DNA of 64,000 nt from Shewanella hanedai (GTDB lineage: Bacteria > Pseudomonadota > Gammaproteobacteria > Enterobacterales > Shewanellaceae): positions 1 through 64,000 of the forward strand of contig NZ_VKGK01000010.1 in the NCBI RefSeq assembly GCF_007197645.1, in the 5' to 3' direction. A program made the translations under genes and the position numbers. Shown piece by piece: positions 56,319-64,000 of this stretch; within the stretch, counting starts at the first letter, position 1, and every line of letters starts with the position of its first letter. Under the pieces are notes generated by a model. It was not told the DNA's origin and searched no databases. It worked only from the letters and a program-made list of their open reading frames with translations.

Positions 56319-56720
56319 TTAATCGATAAAACGACTCAGTACAGCATCCGTTGGCAAGATACAGGTATCTCGACGACCAAACAGTGCATAACGGTTTCGC
56401 CCCAGCAATCGGTAGAAGAAATCTCTTATCCTCCTTGGTATGAATCTTAATATTGCTAATGCAGGCCAGAAACCTGAGAGAGATTTGGTGATCTCTAGGG
56501 CCGCATCAGTTCTCATATAACATTGATCATCTTTGATAAGAAAAAAAGTCTCTGAATACTCCCCTTCAACATCGTAATGGGCAATCAAAGACTTTGCTGT
56601 ATCACTTTGCATTGGTGTAAACACAAAATGATGATGAGGGTCTCGCTCAATAATGAAATTGACCGAACCATGACATAAGTTACATACACCATCGAAGATG
56701 ATGATATCTTTATCTTTCAT
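56319..56720 (-). CDS. DCC family thiol-disulfide oxidoreductase-like protein (DUF393)
   Basis: 133 aa from ATG 56720, directly preceded by AGGAGAGAG; the longer frame to 56753 is less likely. It contains the family-defining DGVCNLCHGSVNFIIERD (DxxCxxC) at the N-terminus, and RFIPRRIRDFFYRLLGRNRY and a late Cys, both usual in the family. A thioredoxin-like redox role is proposed, but the substrate is unknown. Confidence 0.88.
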   Translation of the reverse strand: MKDKDIIIFDGVCNLCHGSVNFIIERDPHHHFVFTPMQSDTAKSLIAHYDVEGEYSETFFLIKDDQCYMRTDAALEITKSLSGFWPALAILRFIPRRIRDFFYRLLGRNRYALFGRRDTCILPTDAVLSRFID

Positions 56721-56907
56721 CTCTCTCCTGTTAAGAAAATGGCGATAAGTCATACCTTTAATATAGCCCTAATTCTTTGCAGGAAGCCAGTCGTGAGACC
56801 TGCAAAACTTTCTTCTTGCGTCATATTTCTCAATTCAGGCACGATTCATTAGGAATTTGCACAATTTTGTACAAAAACATTGCCACTTTATACGCTATGA
56901 TGATTCG

Positions 56908-57783
56908 ATGAAGAGCATTGAGACACGCCCCCAAATTAAACGAGAAGTTGCCGAATTCACCCATGCAAAAGAATTGGGGGGAATAGAATTGCTCAACGCG
57001 AGCTATCACAAACAGAACTTCTCTCGGCACAGTCACGAAGGTTATACCGTCGGGGTGATTGAATCTGGAGCTCAGCGCTTCTATCGTACTGGTGGCAACC
57101 ATATCGCCCCCGAAAACAGTATCATTTTAGTCAATGCCGATGAAGTACACAGTGGCAGTTCGGCCGCAGAAGGCGGCTGGTCTTATCGCGCAATGTACCC
57201 TCTTCCTGAACAATTTACCTTGCTCAATGAGGAGCTAGACTTACCGGCAAACGGTGCCCCCTACTTCCCAGAACCAGTGGTTCACGACAGGGTCATGGCT
57301 GATACGCTGCGCATGATGTTTCACACACTGGACACCTCTGAAAATCGGCTATTACGCGAAAGCGTCGTTTACTCCACCATGATAAAACTCATGTCACGCC
57401 ATAGCCGCAGTAAAATTGATATCCCTCGGCATGCTGCCGCCCAAACTCAACTTGAGCTGGTAAAACAGTTTCTGGATGATCATCCAAGCGTTGATATTTC
57501 ATTGGAAGAGTTAGCCAAATTGGCTGGTCTCAGTCCTTTTTATTTAATTAAGCAGTTTCAGATAAAATGTGGCCTACCGCCTCACGCTTATCAAATTCAA
57601 TCTCGAGTTCGATTAGCAAAACAGAAAATAAAGCAAGGCTATAAGCTTCTCGATGTCGCGCAAGAATGTGGTTTTCATGATCAAAGCCATCTTAATCGAC
57701 ACTTTAAACGCACCATGGGCGTCACACCCGGACAATATGCCAAGGAATTCAATAGCAAATTTGTACAAGCTAACGAAACTTAA
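56908..57783 (+). CDS. AraC family transcriptional regulator of azlCD
   Basis: 291 aa from ATG 56908 (MKSIETRP); a longer TTG-start frame from 56857 is less plausible. The N-terminal cupin ligand-binding domain (RHSHEGYTVGVIESGAQRFYR, NADEVHSG) is followed by two C-terminal AraC helix-turn-helix motifs (SLEELAKLAGLSPFYLIKQF and LLDVAQECGFHDQSHLNRHF). The regulator lies directly upstream of azlC, a frequent arrangement, so it probably controls that amino-acid exporter. Confidence 0.87.
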   Translation: MKSIETRPQIKREVAEFTHAKELGGIELLNASYHKQNFSRHSHEGYTVGVIESGAQRFYRTGGNHIAPENSIILVNADEVHSGSSAAEGGWSYRAMYPLPEQFTLLNEELDLPANGAPYFPEPVVHDRVMADTLRMMFHTLDTSENRLLRESVVYSTMIKLMSRHSRSKIDIPRHAAAQTQLELVKQFLDDHPSVDISLEELAKLAGLSPFYLIKQFQIKCGLPPHAYQIQSRVRLAKQKIKQGYKLLDVAQECGFHDQSHLNRHFKRTMGVTPGQYAKEFNSKFVQANET

Positions 57784-57831
57784 ATGCGCTAATTTATCAC
57801 TCACGCCTTAACAATTGTGGTCGCCAGACGA

Positions 57832-58548
57832 ATGGAAGCTCAATCAGAACAAACAGTCACCAGCAGTAAACTTGATGCCTTTTTCAAAGGATCTTTAATG
57901 ATACTGCCCCTCACTATCGCGGTGATCCCTTGGGGGATTCTCGCAGGCTCCTTTGCCCTTGATGCTGGATTATCCCCACTTGAAAGCCAAGCGATGTCAG
58001 CGATAGTGTTTGCAGGTGCTGCCCAGCTCGTGGCCGTTGGTATGATTAAATCGGGAATAGGCTTAACCAGCATTTTGATCACCACCTTGCTTATTACCTC
58101 AAGGCACTTTCTCTATGGAATGGCCATGCGCGAACAGATAAGCCCTATGCCACTCAAATGGCGACTCACCTTAGGCTTTTTACTCACTGATGAGCTTTTT
58201 GCCATTGCCAATCAAGGTAAACAACATAAGCTGGATCCTTGGTTCGCATTCGGCGGCGGGTTTAGTTTTTATGTGGGTTGGAATATCGCGACAGCTGCAG
58301 GAATTATAGCAGGCCAGAGTTTACCTAATTTAGACAGTTGGGGCTTGGATTTTGCTATCGCAGCCACTTTTATTGCCATCGTCATTCCATCAGTCAAAAA
58401 GCCATCTATCCTGCTCTGCGTATTGGTCTCATTAGTGAGTAGTTTAATGTGCGTACTTCTGGATATTCAGGGCGGGTTATTAATCGCAGCACTGCTTGGA
58501 ATGGCTAGCGGCACTCTATATGCAAAACTCACGGGAGAAAAAACATGA
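57832..58548 (+). CDS. azlC: AzlC family branched-chain amino acid exporter subunit
   Basis: 238 aa from ATG 57832 (MEAQSEQ); GTG 57817 is an alternative. This is the AzlC large subunit with about seven membrane segments: ILPLTIAVIPWGILAGSFALD, MSAIVFAGAAQLVAVGMI, ITTLLITSRHFLYGMAMRE and LLTDELFAIANQ. With AzlD it exports branched-chain or related amino acids (compare YgaZH). The end overlaps azlD by 4 nt (ATGA). Confidence 0.9.
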   Translation: MEAQSEQTVTSSKLDAFFKGSLMILPLTIAVIPWGILAGSFALDAGLSPLESQAMSAIVFAGAAQLVAVGMIKSGIGLTSILITTLLITSRHFLYGMAMREQISPMPLKWRLTLGFLLTDELFAIANQGKQHKLDPWFAFGGGFSFYVGWNIATAAGIIAGQSLPNLDSWGLDFAIAATFIAIVIPSVKKPSILLCVLVSLVSSLMCVLLDIQGGLLIAALLGMASGTLYAKLTGEKT

Positions 58549-58847
58549 TTTGGTTAACCATCATCTCTATGGCGGCATTAGTCTTCGCGAGCCGATATCT
58601 TTTTCTTGAGCCTAAGCTTCCTGTGCGATTAAGTAAGAATACCTTAACCTTTCTCAGCTATTCGGCGCCGGCCGTTCTGACTGCCATTTTCGCCCCAATT
58701 GTCTTTATACAAGAGGGAAAACTCGATTTAAGCTTGGATAATAGTTATTTAATATGTGCCATTGTCGCCACAATACTCGCTTACACCACGCGTAATGTCT
58801 TACTGACCACCTTGGTGAGCATGGGCTTGTTTTTTATCATTCACTAA
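58545..58847 (+). CDS. azlD: AzlD family branched-chain amino acid exporter subunit
   Basis: 100 aa, the small partner of AzlC. Four hydrophobic segments are visible, and SRYLFLEP, LSYSAPAVLTAIFAP and TRNVLLTTLVSMG are typical. It is translationally coupled to azlC through the ATGA overlap. Confidence 0.9.
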   Translation: MIWLTIISMAALVFASRYLFLEPKLPVRLSKNTLTFLSYSAPAVLTAIFAPIVFIQEGKLDLSLDNSYLICAIVATILAYTTRNVLLTTLVSMGLFFIIH

Positions 58848-58883
58848 CGAATGCTCCATGTCGAACTAGCTTAGGCAAAACGA

Positions 58884-59570
58884 TTAACAATCACCATACT
58901 GAGCTTCCATCAGTGCAATGTAATCTGGCATCTCTTCACCTGGCGTCACTACAAAGTGTCGCCCTAAACCACTCAAACCAATAATCCTATCGACTCGGAA
59001 ATTACGAAAATCATTTCTTAGCTCACACCACGCCAATAAGGTCCACGTGCCTTTCCAGAAGTAGATAGCAAGAGGACGCACCTCTCTTTGACTGCTGTCA
59101 TCTTTTACATCTCGATAATCCATCAATAGGTACTCTCTCAATCGTGATGCTTTTCTTAACTGATCGAGAAACTGAAATTCATCGCTATCGATATAAAAAT
59201 CAGGGGCGAACATCAAGGATTGATACTCTCTCAGTCGAGCGGGCAATACCGCTTCCACTTTTATCATCGCCTGTTTCGCTGCGCTTGATAGCTCTTTGCC
59301 TCCCCATGCTTGCACCATACGCATGCCCACCTGAATGGCCTCTAGTTCAGCTTCGTTAAACATCAAGGGTGGCACATTCACCTCTTGACGCAGTAGATAC
59401 CCTACACCGGCTTCACCCTCAATCGGAATACCATTTAAACAGAGGTCTTGCACATCGCGGTAAACAGTACGCGTCGAGACTTCTAACCTTTCAGCCAGCT
59501 CTTTGGCCGTGGTTAAACGGCGGTGACGCAATATCTGAACCAGTTGAAATAATCTATCGGCGCGGCGCAT
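58884..59570 (-). CDS. YafY-type HTH and WYL domain transcriptional regulator
   Basis: 228 aa. The N-terminal winged helix (MRRADRLFQLVQILRHRRLT, KELAERLEVSTRTVYRDVQDL) is followed by a WYL-type ligand-binding domain (about residues 130-215: LREYLLMDYRD, ARGREVRPLAIYFWKGTWTLLAWCELR-like region, RVDRI). It lies downstream of the GyrI-like and VOC genes on the same strand with a terminator between, and may control them. Confidence 0.87.
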   Translation of the reverse strand: MRRADRLFQLVQILRHRRLTTAKELAERLEVSTRTVYRDVQDLCLNGIPIEGEAGVGYLLRQEVNVPPLMFNEAELEAIQVGMRMVQAWGGKELSSAAKQAMIKVEAVLPARLREYQSLMFAPDFYIDSDEFQFLDQLRKASRLREYLLMDYRDVKDDSSQREVRPLAIYFWKGTWTLLAWCELRNDFRNFRVDRIIGLSGLGRHFVVTPGEEMPDYIALMEAQYGDC

Positions 59571-59591
59571 CTAAATCCTTATACCAGCTGA

Positions 59592-59636
59592 CAAAAAAGA
59601 GAACCTAATTCAATCTAACATCAAACTTGGTTCTCA
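59592..59636 (-). terminator. Terminator after the GyrI-like gene
   Basis: The arms GAGAACC and GGTTCTC (59599-59635) have a long loop, followed on the minus strand by TTTTTTGT. It separates the GyrI-like gene from the WYL regulator. Confidence 0.65.
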
Positions 59637-59663
59637 TTATCAAATTTAAAAATAGTCGGAGAC

Positions 59664-60134
59664 TTAAAGCTTTATACCAATATAGATCTCAATGGAATCG
59701 CCACCAGAATAGACTTCATAATCAGTGAGGTAGCAGCGTTGATATTGACACTCGGGTGAAGTGAAATAGCGCCACACCTCAGCCCAAAGAGCAATGACGC
59801 TTTGGGGCATCTCACCGCGACCACTAAATTTAAGATAGTCTCCGGCGATCAAATTCACATCACTTAAACCAGCTTGAGGTGCCTGACTTCCGGCTAATAC
59901 AGAAAACTCACCATCCATGTCTGACTGATAATCATAATAAACGCCATACATGAACTCACCGTCAGTTAACTTATGTGCTCGTTCGGCAAAAAACTGTTGC
60001 CAAAGTGGACCAATTTTCTGGGTTTTTATATCCTGCTCTGCAAGATTATTTGTTCTTGTTGTTAACCCAACAAGTTCAATAGCAGCTTGTTTTACCAATG
60101 TAGGAGATGTTGAATCCACCTGTATTTCACTCAT
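59664..60134 (-). CDS. GyrI-like / AraC effector-binding domain protein
   Basis: 156 aa from ATG 60134, preceded by GGAGAAAGG; longer frames up to 60200 lack such a site. It is a stand-alone effector-binding domain (TLVKQAAIELVGLTTRTNN, GPLWQQFF, YGVYYDYQSDMDGEFSVLAG, and the ending VYSGGDSIEIYIGIKL). Such proteins bind small hydrophobic ligands or, as SbmC/GyrI, touch gyrase. No DNA-binding domain is attached. Confidence 0.82.
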   Translation of the reverse strand: MSEIQVDSTSPTLVKQAAIELVGLTTRTNNLAEQDIKTQKIGPLWQQFFAERAHKLTDGEFMYGVYYDYQSDMDGEFSVLAGSQAPQAGLSDVNLIAGDYLKFSGRGEMPQSVIALWAEVWRYFTSPECQYQRCYLTDYEVYSGGDSIEIYIGIKL

Positions 60135-60266
60135 ACCTTTCTCCATTCCATGAGGATTTAGTCTTTTACTTCCAATGCATCGATTAAGTTGGCGAAACAA
60201 AGAGCCAACATGCCATCATGCCAACTCATCTCTTCTTACCTCTGCAAAGATAGCAAACAGCTTACC

Positions 60267-60650
60267 TTACTTATCTTTAGACCAAAGACCGACGGTATTA
60301 CCTTCACTGTCTTGGAACAAAGCGATAAACCCGCACTCTCCATCTTTGATAGGCATAATAGGAAGCAGAATTTTCACACCAGCTTGAGCAATCTTGTCTA
60401 CCAATCCAGAAAGCTGTTCACTCAAGTTCAGATAGAGCACACTGCCATTAGCTGAAGGTTGCATCATCTCATGTTTTACTAAACCAATACTTGCCGCTTC
60501 CTTGTCCTCAGTTTCTAGAATAGCCATCTCCATGTCGTTCATCACTTCACGAGTGAAACTGACACCAAAATGTTTGCCATAAAACTCTACAGCCCTGTCC
60601 ATATTCTCAACAGGGATTTCACCCCAGACTAACGGTGCATTATGTAGCAT
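60267..60650 (-). CDS. VOC (glyoxalase/bleomycin-resistance) superfamily protein
   Basis: 127 aa from ATG 60650, preceded by AAGGAG. It has one betaalphabetabetabeta pair of modules: VWGEIPVENMDRAVEFYGKHFG and a second half ending CGFIALFQDSEGNTVGLWSKD. The metal-ligand pattern is partly kept. The substrate is unknown. It precedes the GyrI-like gene by about 130 bp on the same strand. Confidence 0.85.
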   Translation of the reverse strand: MLHNAPLVWGEIPVENMDRAVEFYGKHFGVSFTREVMNDMEMAILETEDKEAASIGLVKHEMMQPSANGSVLYLNLSEQLSGLVDKIAQAGVKILLPIMPIKDGECGFIALFQDSEGNTVGLWSKDK

Positions 60651-60723
60651 ATTGAACTCCTTGAAAGACCGAGTTAACACCCAATACAGATGTCTATTTC
60701 TCGAGACAAATCAAGAATAGAAC

Positions 60724-60757
60724 AGGCCTACTGACAGCTTGGTGTCAGTAGGCCTAA
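60724..60757. terminator. Strong hairpin between the DUF2927 and VOC genes
   Basis: The 12-bp arms AGGCCTACTGAC and GTCAGTAGGCCT are perfect with an 8-nt loop. An A-run lies on the right. On the minus strand the following bases are GTTCTATTCTT, only a weak U-tract. It is probably the DUF2927 gene terminator. Confidence 0.6.
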
Positions 60758-60809
60758 AAAATAGGTTGTTTTATACTAAAATAGAACGACTCTACGGCCA
60801 TTTTACAGA

Positions 60810-61598
60810 CTAATAACCAAGCAAGGGATACAGCTTTCCACGCCGTATTTCCTTGTCAGCATTCGTTATAGTGCCATTTTTTTTCCAGCTATCAAGTAAT
60901 GGCGTCAATACTCGTTTAACCTTGTCTTCGCTCATTCCTGGAGTCACCTCTGAGTAATAAAGCATCTTTAATAAGAGTCCGTCGAGTCCTGACAATAAGT
61001 TCTGTGGGATTTTATCGTTGAAAATAGAGGGGAACACTTTATCTGAATCGTTGGGTAACCCCATGATTTGGGTCAACTCTTCAACCACACAGGCCACCAG
61101 CTTGCCGTGCATCTGTGCTTGATCGACGGGGATCACTACCCAAGCCTTCATGATTTCTCCCACTGAATTGACCTTAACGCTGGCGATGCACACTGCAGAA
61201 TGTAAGTTTTTAACCGCTCCTGCTCCCAGTAGATCTGCAACTTCCTGAGTCCATCGGCTTTGTCTGGTGAAGACGAGGTGCACATTCGATTGATTCAAAC
61301 TAGTGGCAAGCTGCAACTCATGGCCTGTGATCGCCGCAAGATGCTCAATGTGCATGGTTGCAAGCCGTGTGTGCTTTTGCTCATCACCCACACGGTGATC
61401 GAGCCAAATACGCAAAGGCTGCTGCCATTTTCGTATTTGGTGCTTGCCGGAATCATATTCATTTCTCATGGCCACTTCGATAAACGCCTCTTGCAGATAT
61501 TCGGGCGTTTTCCTATCAAGGGCTAAGGTATTAACAGATGAGAATAAGCAACAAAGAGCTAAGGCTGTTAGGAGTCTATTTTTCAAAGTGAGATCCAT
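60810..61598 (-). CDS. DUF2927 domain secreted protein
   Basis: 262 aa. A signal peptide (LLTALALCCLFSSVNTLA) is followed by a DUF2927-type region: AFIEVAMRNEYDSG, IRKWQQPLRIWLDHRVGD, HIEHLAAITGHELQLA, and VEELTQIMGLPNDSDKVFPSIFND. The family looks distantly like a zinc-metalloprotease fold, with EEL(T/S)Q in place of a canonical HExxH, so activity is doubtful. The function is unknown. Confidence 0.8.
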   Translation of the reverse strand: MDLTLKNRLLTALALCCLFSSVNTLALDRKTPEYLQEAFIEVAMRNEYDSGKHQIRKWQQPLRIWLDHRVGDEQKHTRLATMHIEHLAAITGHELQLATSLNQSNVHLVFTRQSRWTQEVADLLGAGAVKNLHSAVCIASVKVNSVGEIMKAWVVIPVDQAQMHGKLVACVVEELTQIMGLPNDSDKVFPSIFNDKIPQNLLSGLDGLLLKMLYYSEVTPGMSEDKVKRVLTPLLDSWKKNGTITNADKEIRRGKLYPLLGY

Positions 61599-61696
61599 AA
61601 AGGTTAATAAGATTAAAAGTGAACAAAAATCACAATAAGCAATCTAGGCTTCTCTATCCTATGTTACTTCAGCCAACTTTATTCGACATTTTCTAG

Positions 61697-64000
61697 TTAA
61701 TAGTGAGAGCGTTCATTTACTGATGTAATAAAAAGATATCGCTGGGTGAAAATGAGTAATAGCAAAAACAAAGATAAACTCATCACTCCACCAGAGTTAT
61801 TCTCAACGCTAACCTTCTCGCCTTCTTTTACCGTTACCGTCACTTTTGCTGTTGCCATCGCACCTGATGGGTCGATAACAAAGTACGAGATATGGATTTC
61901 ACCAACAAATGCTTTATCCGGTGTCACGATAAGACGATCCCCCCTCACTTCGACTTGTCCTGAATCTGTACTCGCTTTATGGAGCGACAAAGGATCACCA
62001 TCGGGATCACTGTCGTTACTCAATACATCAATACTGCTTTGAGAGTTCGCTAACATGGTCAATGTATCATTCACTGCCACTGGCAGTGAATTTCCGATTA
62101 TCACATCAAGGGATGCCACTGCTTTATCAACACCACCCATGTCATCAGAGATCACATAGGTAATGACATCGGTGCCAAAGAAATCAACCGATGCAGGGTG
62201 ATACCAGATAACGCCATCCACAATATCGGCAAAACCAAGATCTGCCGACGCCTCGATCACCACAAGCTGATCACCGTCACTATCGCTGTCATTATCTAAC
62301 ACATCCAACTCTATTTGCTCAGCATTGATAAGCTGATAGAAATCATCCTTGGCAACCGGATCATGATTGTCACTCACTATGGGACCGGATAGACTGGCCA
62401 AACCACTAGGGTCAACAACCATGCCATTCGCGATACCATCTACATCGTTAGGGCCACCATCTTTAATGATTAACTTTAAACACCAATCTCCAGCAGTTAA
62501 CCCTTCGACCCAACGAGCATCATTAGGCTCTGGACATCGACCTTGATCCGAGTGCGTACTAAAAAGCTGATCTTCCGCTGTGATCACAAAATCAAACCAC
62601 TCATGCAATTGCGTTGAGAACTTTAAATAAACGGCTTCTTCGGGGATCGGTTTACGCTGCGGAAACACAATTTGATAAGTGCTTGCCTCCGGCTTACCAA
62701 AAACCACAAAGTCGAACACGCCTCCCGCGATTGTTTGGCTTGTTTCCATTAACGTTATCAACTCATCCTCTAAGATCTGAATTCCGCCCGAACGACTTTT
62801 TAAAGCAAGTTCGCCCCTCATAATGCACGTTTGAGGCTCTGCTTCCACCATGAATAAAAAGCCATCGCTTTCTTGTTCATTGATAACGGAACAATCGATG
62901 GTCTGACTAGGCTGCAGTGCTTCTGATGTAATTAACAGATTGACGCTGGCTGCTGTACTCAGACCAGCCGCAGTGCGGAGATCCAGATTGACCACTAGAT
63001 TTCCTGTTGAAACCAGCTCAGGGTCAAAGATAAATTGAGATGTTTCATTTGAAAGATTAACCACCTCTTTACTGGCATCCCACGTATAGGAAAAATCGTC
63101 TTCACTCCCAGTATCAAGGTACATATATATGGTGACGAGGCCTTCGGTATCCAGTATCGAGTATCTTTCCATGCCAGCTTGAAAGGGTTTAAGCCTGATA
63201 TCTGGGGCAAATGGCTTCTCTGTGATAATCAATGAATGGGTAAACTTCCCTCCTATATTGACCGTATCTGAAAGTTGAATATCTAAGGTTTCATCTCCCT
63301 CAATAACATCATCACTAAGAGTACTAAAGTTAATTCTACCTAGCCGTCCCTTAGCGAATGTAATGCTATCTGAGGTCAGGTCATGATCATTCTCATCTGC
63401 ACTGCCGCTTAACGTATAATCAATGACAACGGGATAGATAGGAGAATCACCATTGAGATAAACACCGATACTAACTGCTCCTCCCTCCTCCACCTGAGTA
63501 TCGCTACCGATAGAGATTAATGGATGAACCCAAACACTCTGACTTGCGCTGGTTGTGCGTCCCCTTGAATCTTCAGCTGTCCATACAACTTGATGCGCCC
63601 CAGGTTGAAAATAGCTGTCCGATGACTTACTCACACTAATGGTGTTATTAAGACTGTCAGTTGCTGTTGCAAACCCAAGCGCAACCTTGGTCAGTAAACC
63701 TGTGGCATCAACCACGACATCATCAGGTAACACTAAAGTAGGTGGCAATCCAAGTTCTGGATCATAGGTGATTGAAACAACTACCTCCGCTGTAGCCGTC
63801 AATCCACCACTATCAACAATGATGTAGCTGATAATATCATCCCCGACAAAATCAATGGGGGCCTCATACTCCAGCATATCGCCTACAATAGTCACGTCTC
63901 CCAAAACCGAACTTACACCTTCTATGGTTATAAGATCGCCTTCATCAGGATCTGAATCATTAGCGAGAACATTAATGGCCCTTTTTCCACCTTCTACAAG
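61697..64000 (-). CDS. Large multidomain secreted / surface protein, 5' end outside window
   Basis: At least 767 aa; the frame stays open to the right edge, where it reads INVLANDSDPDEGD, so the true start is beyond 64000 and the internal TTG near 63904 is not the start. Order of domains: a cadherin-like Ig repeat, a HYR-like domain (VVWTAEDSRGRTTSA), a Calx-beta-like domain (DDVIEGDETLDIQLSD), a choice-of-anchor-U-like region (GRCPEPNDARW, DWCLKLIIKDGGPNDVDG), then two more cadherin-like repeats (VLDNDSDSDGDQL and VLSNDSDPDGDPL). The C-terminus has NNSGG, a hydrophobic stretch and basic residues, resembling a GlyGly-CTERM sorting signal. It is probably a surface or adhesive protein. Confidence 0.82.
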   Translation of the reverse strand, partial: LVEGGKRAINVLANDSDPDEGDLITIEGVSSVLGDVTIVGDMLEYEAPIDFVGDDIISYIIVDSGGLTATAEVVVSITYDPELGLPPTLVLPDDVVVDATGLLTKVALGFATATDSLNNTISVSKSSDSYFQPGAHQVVWTAEDSRGRTTSASQSVWVHPLISIGSDTQVEEGGAVSIGVYLNGDSPIYPVVIDYTLSGSADENDHDLTSDSITFAKGRLGRINFSTLSDDVIEGDETLDIQLSDTVNIGGKFTHSLIITEKPFAPDIRLKPFQAGMERYSILDTEGLVTIYMYLDTGSEDDFSYTWDASKEVVNLSNETSQFIFDPELVSTGNLVVNLDLRTAAGLSTAASVNLLITSEALQPSQTIDCSVINEQESDGFLFMVEAEPQTCIMRGELALKSRSGGIQILEDELITLMETSQTIAGGVFDFVVFGKPEASTYQIVFPQRKPIPEEAVYLKFSTQLHEWFDFVITAEDQLFSTHSDQGRCPEPNDARWVEGLTAGDWCLKLIIKDGGPNDVDGIANGMVVDPSGLASLSGPIVSDNHDPVAKDDFYQLINAEQIELDVLDNDSDSDGDQLVVIEASADLGFADIVDGVIWYHPASVDFFGTDVITYVISDDMGGVDKAVASLDVIIGNSLPVAVNDTLTMLANSQSSIDVLSNDSDPDGDPLSLHKASTDSGQVEVRGDRLIVTPDKAFVGEIHISYFVIDPSGAMATAKVTVTVKEGEKVSVENNSGGVMSLSLFLLLLIFTQRYLFITSVNERSHY

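Noticed and set aside
56857..56907. Extended N-terminus of the AraC regulator from a TTG codon
   Set aside because: The ATG at 56908 begins a normal AraC cupin domain; the extension has no family similarity and overlaps the likely promoter.

Overview
The window reads as a chromosomal segment of a marine gammaproteobacterium, almost certainly Shewanella. The strongest evidence is a complete extracellular electron transfer cluster: two outer-membrane decaheme lipoproteins (OmcA, MtrC), a periplasmic decaheme MtrA and the porin MtrB with its CKRC motif, lying next to feoAB. The order of the flanking genes (megL, psp, sap, fabV, ppiD-hupB-lon-clpXP-tig, folD, cysS, ppiB, lpxH, miaE, glnS, feoBA, omcA-mtrCAB, cdaR, gntP, glxK, panP) matches what I remember of the Shewanella oneidensis chromosome, except that the second mtrDEF-type set is missing. 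The species was not determined.

Layout: 1-900 has no gene but carries two copies of a repeat with a hairpin core. Then come the SRP RNA and comEA (minus), a DASS transporter (plus) and methionine gamma-lyase (minus). 4.6-9.9 kb is the phage-shock system: pspABC-ycjXF leftward behind a sigma-54-type promoter, with the activator pspF divergent. 10.0-15.4 kb is the sapABCDF peptide ABC transporter, followed by fabV and a molbindin. 17.4-25.9 kb is a protein quality-control block on the minus strand (ppiD, hupB, lon, clpX, clpP, tig). A MITE-like element and a Pro-Arg-His tRNA operon follow. 27.3-34.8 kb holds housekeeping genes (folD, cysS, ppiB-lpxH, miaE, a Yip1-family membrane protein, glnS).

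35.0-46.2 kb is the respiratory core. feoAB and omcA diverge from a 720-bp control region with several Fur-like boxes and two CRP-like palindromes. mtrC has its own Fur-like box and is followed by mtrA and mtrB. Electrons would pass through MtrA inside the MtrB barrel to MtrC and OmcA on the cell surface, with FeoAB supplying Fe(II), which suits a cell with 30 hemes in these three cytochromes alone.

46.3-53.7 kb looks like a D-glycerate module (cdaR, gntP, glxK), interrupted by a glycosyltransferase and a lytic transglycosylase; a perfect 18-bp palindrome upstream of gntP is a candidate operator. panP (aspartate decarboxylase for pantothenate) follows, then small accessory genes: a GNAT acetyltransferase, a DCC protein, an AraC regulator with azlCD, a WYL regulator with GyrI-like and VOC genes, and a DUF2927 protein. 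The right edge cuts the 5' part of a large multidomain secreted or surface protein. No prophage, CRISPR array, intact insertion sequence or plainly new multi-gene system was seen. The most interesting unexplained signals are regulatory palindromes, repeat elements and an Arg in place of the Walker A Lys of SapD.
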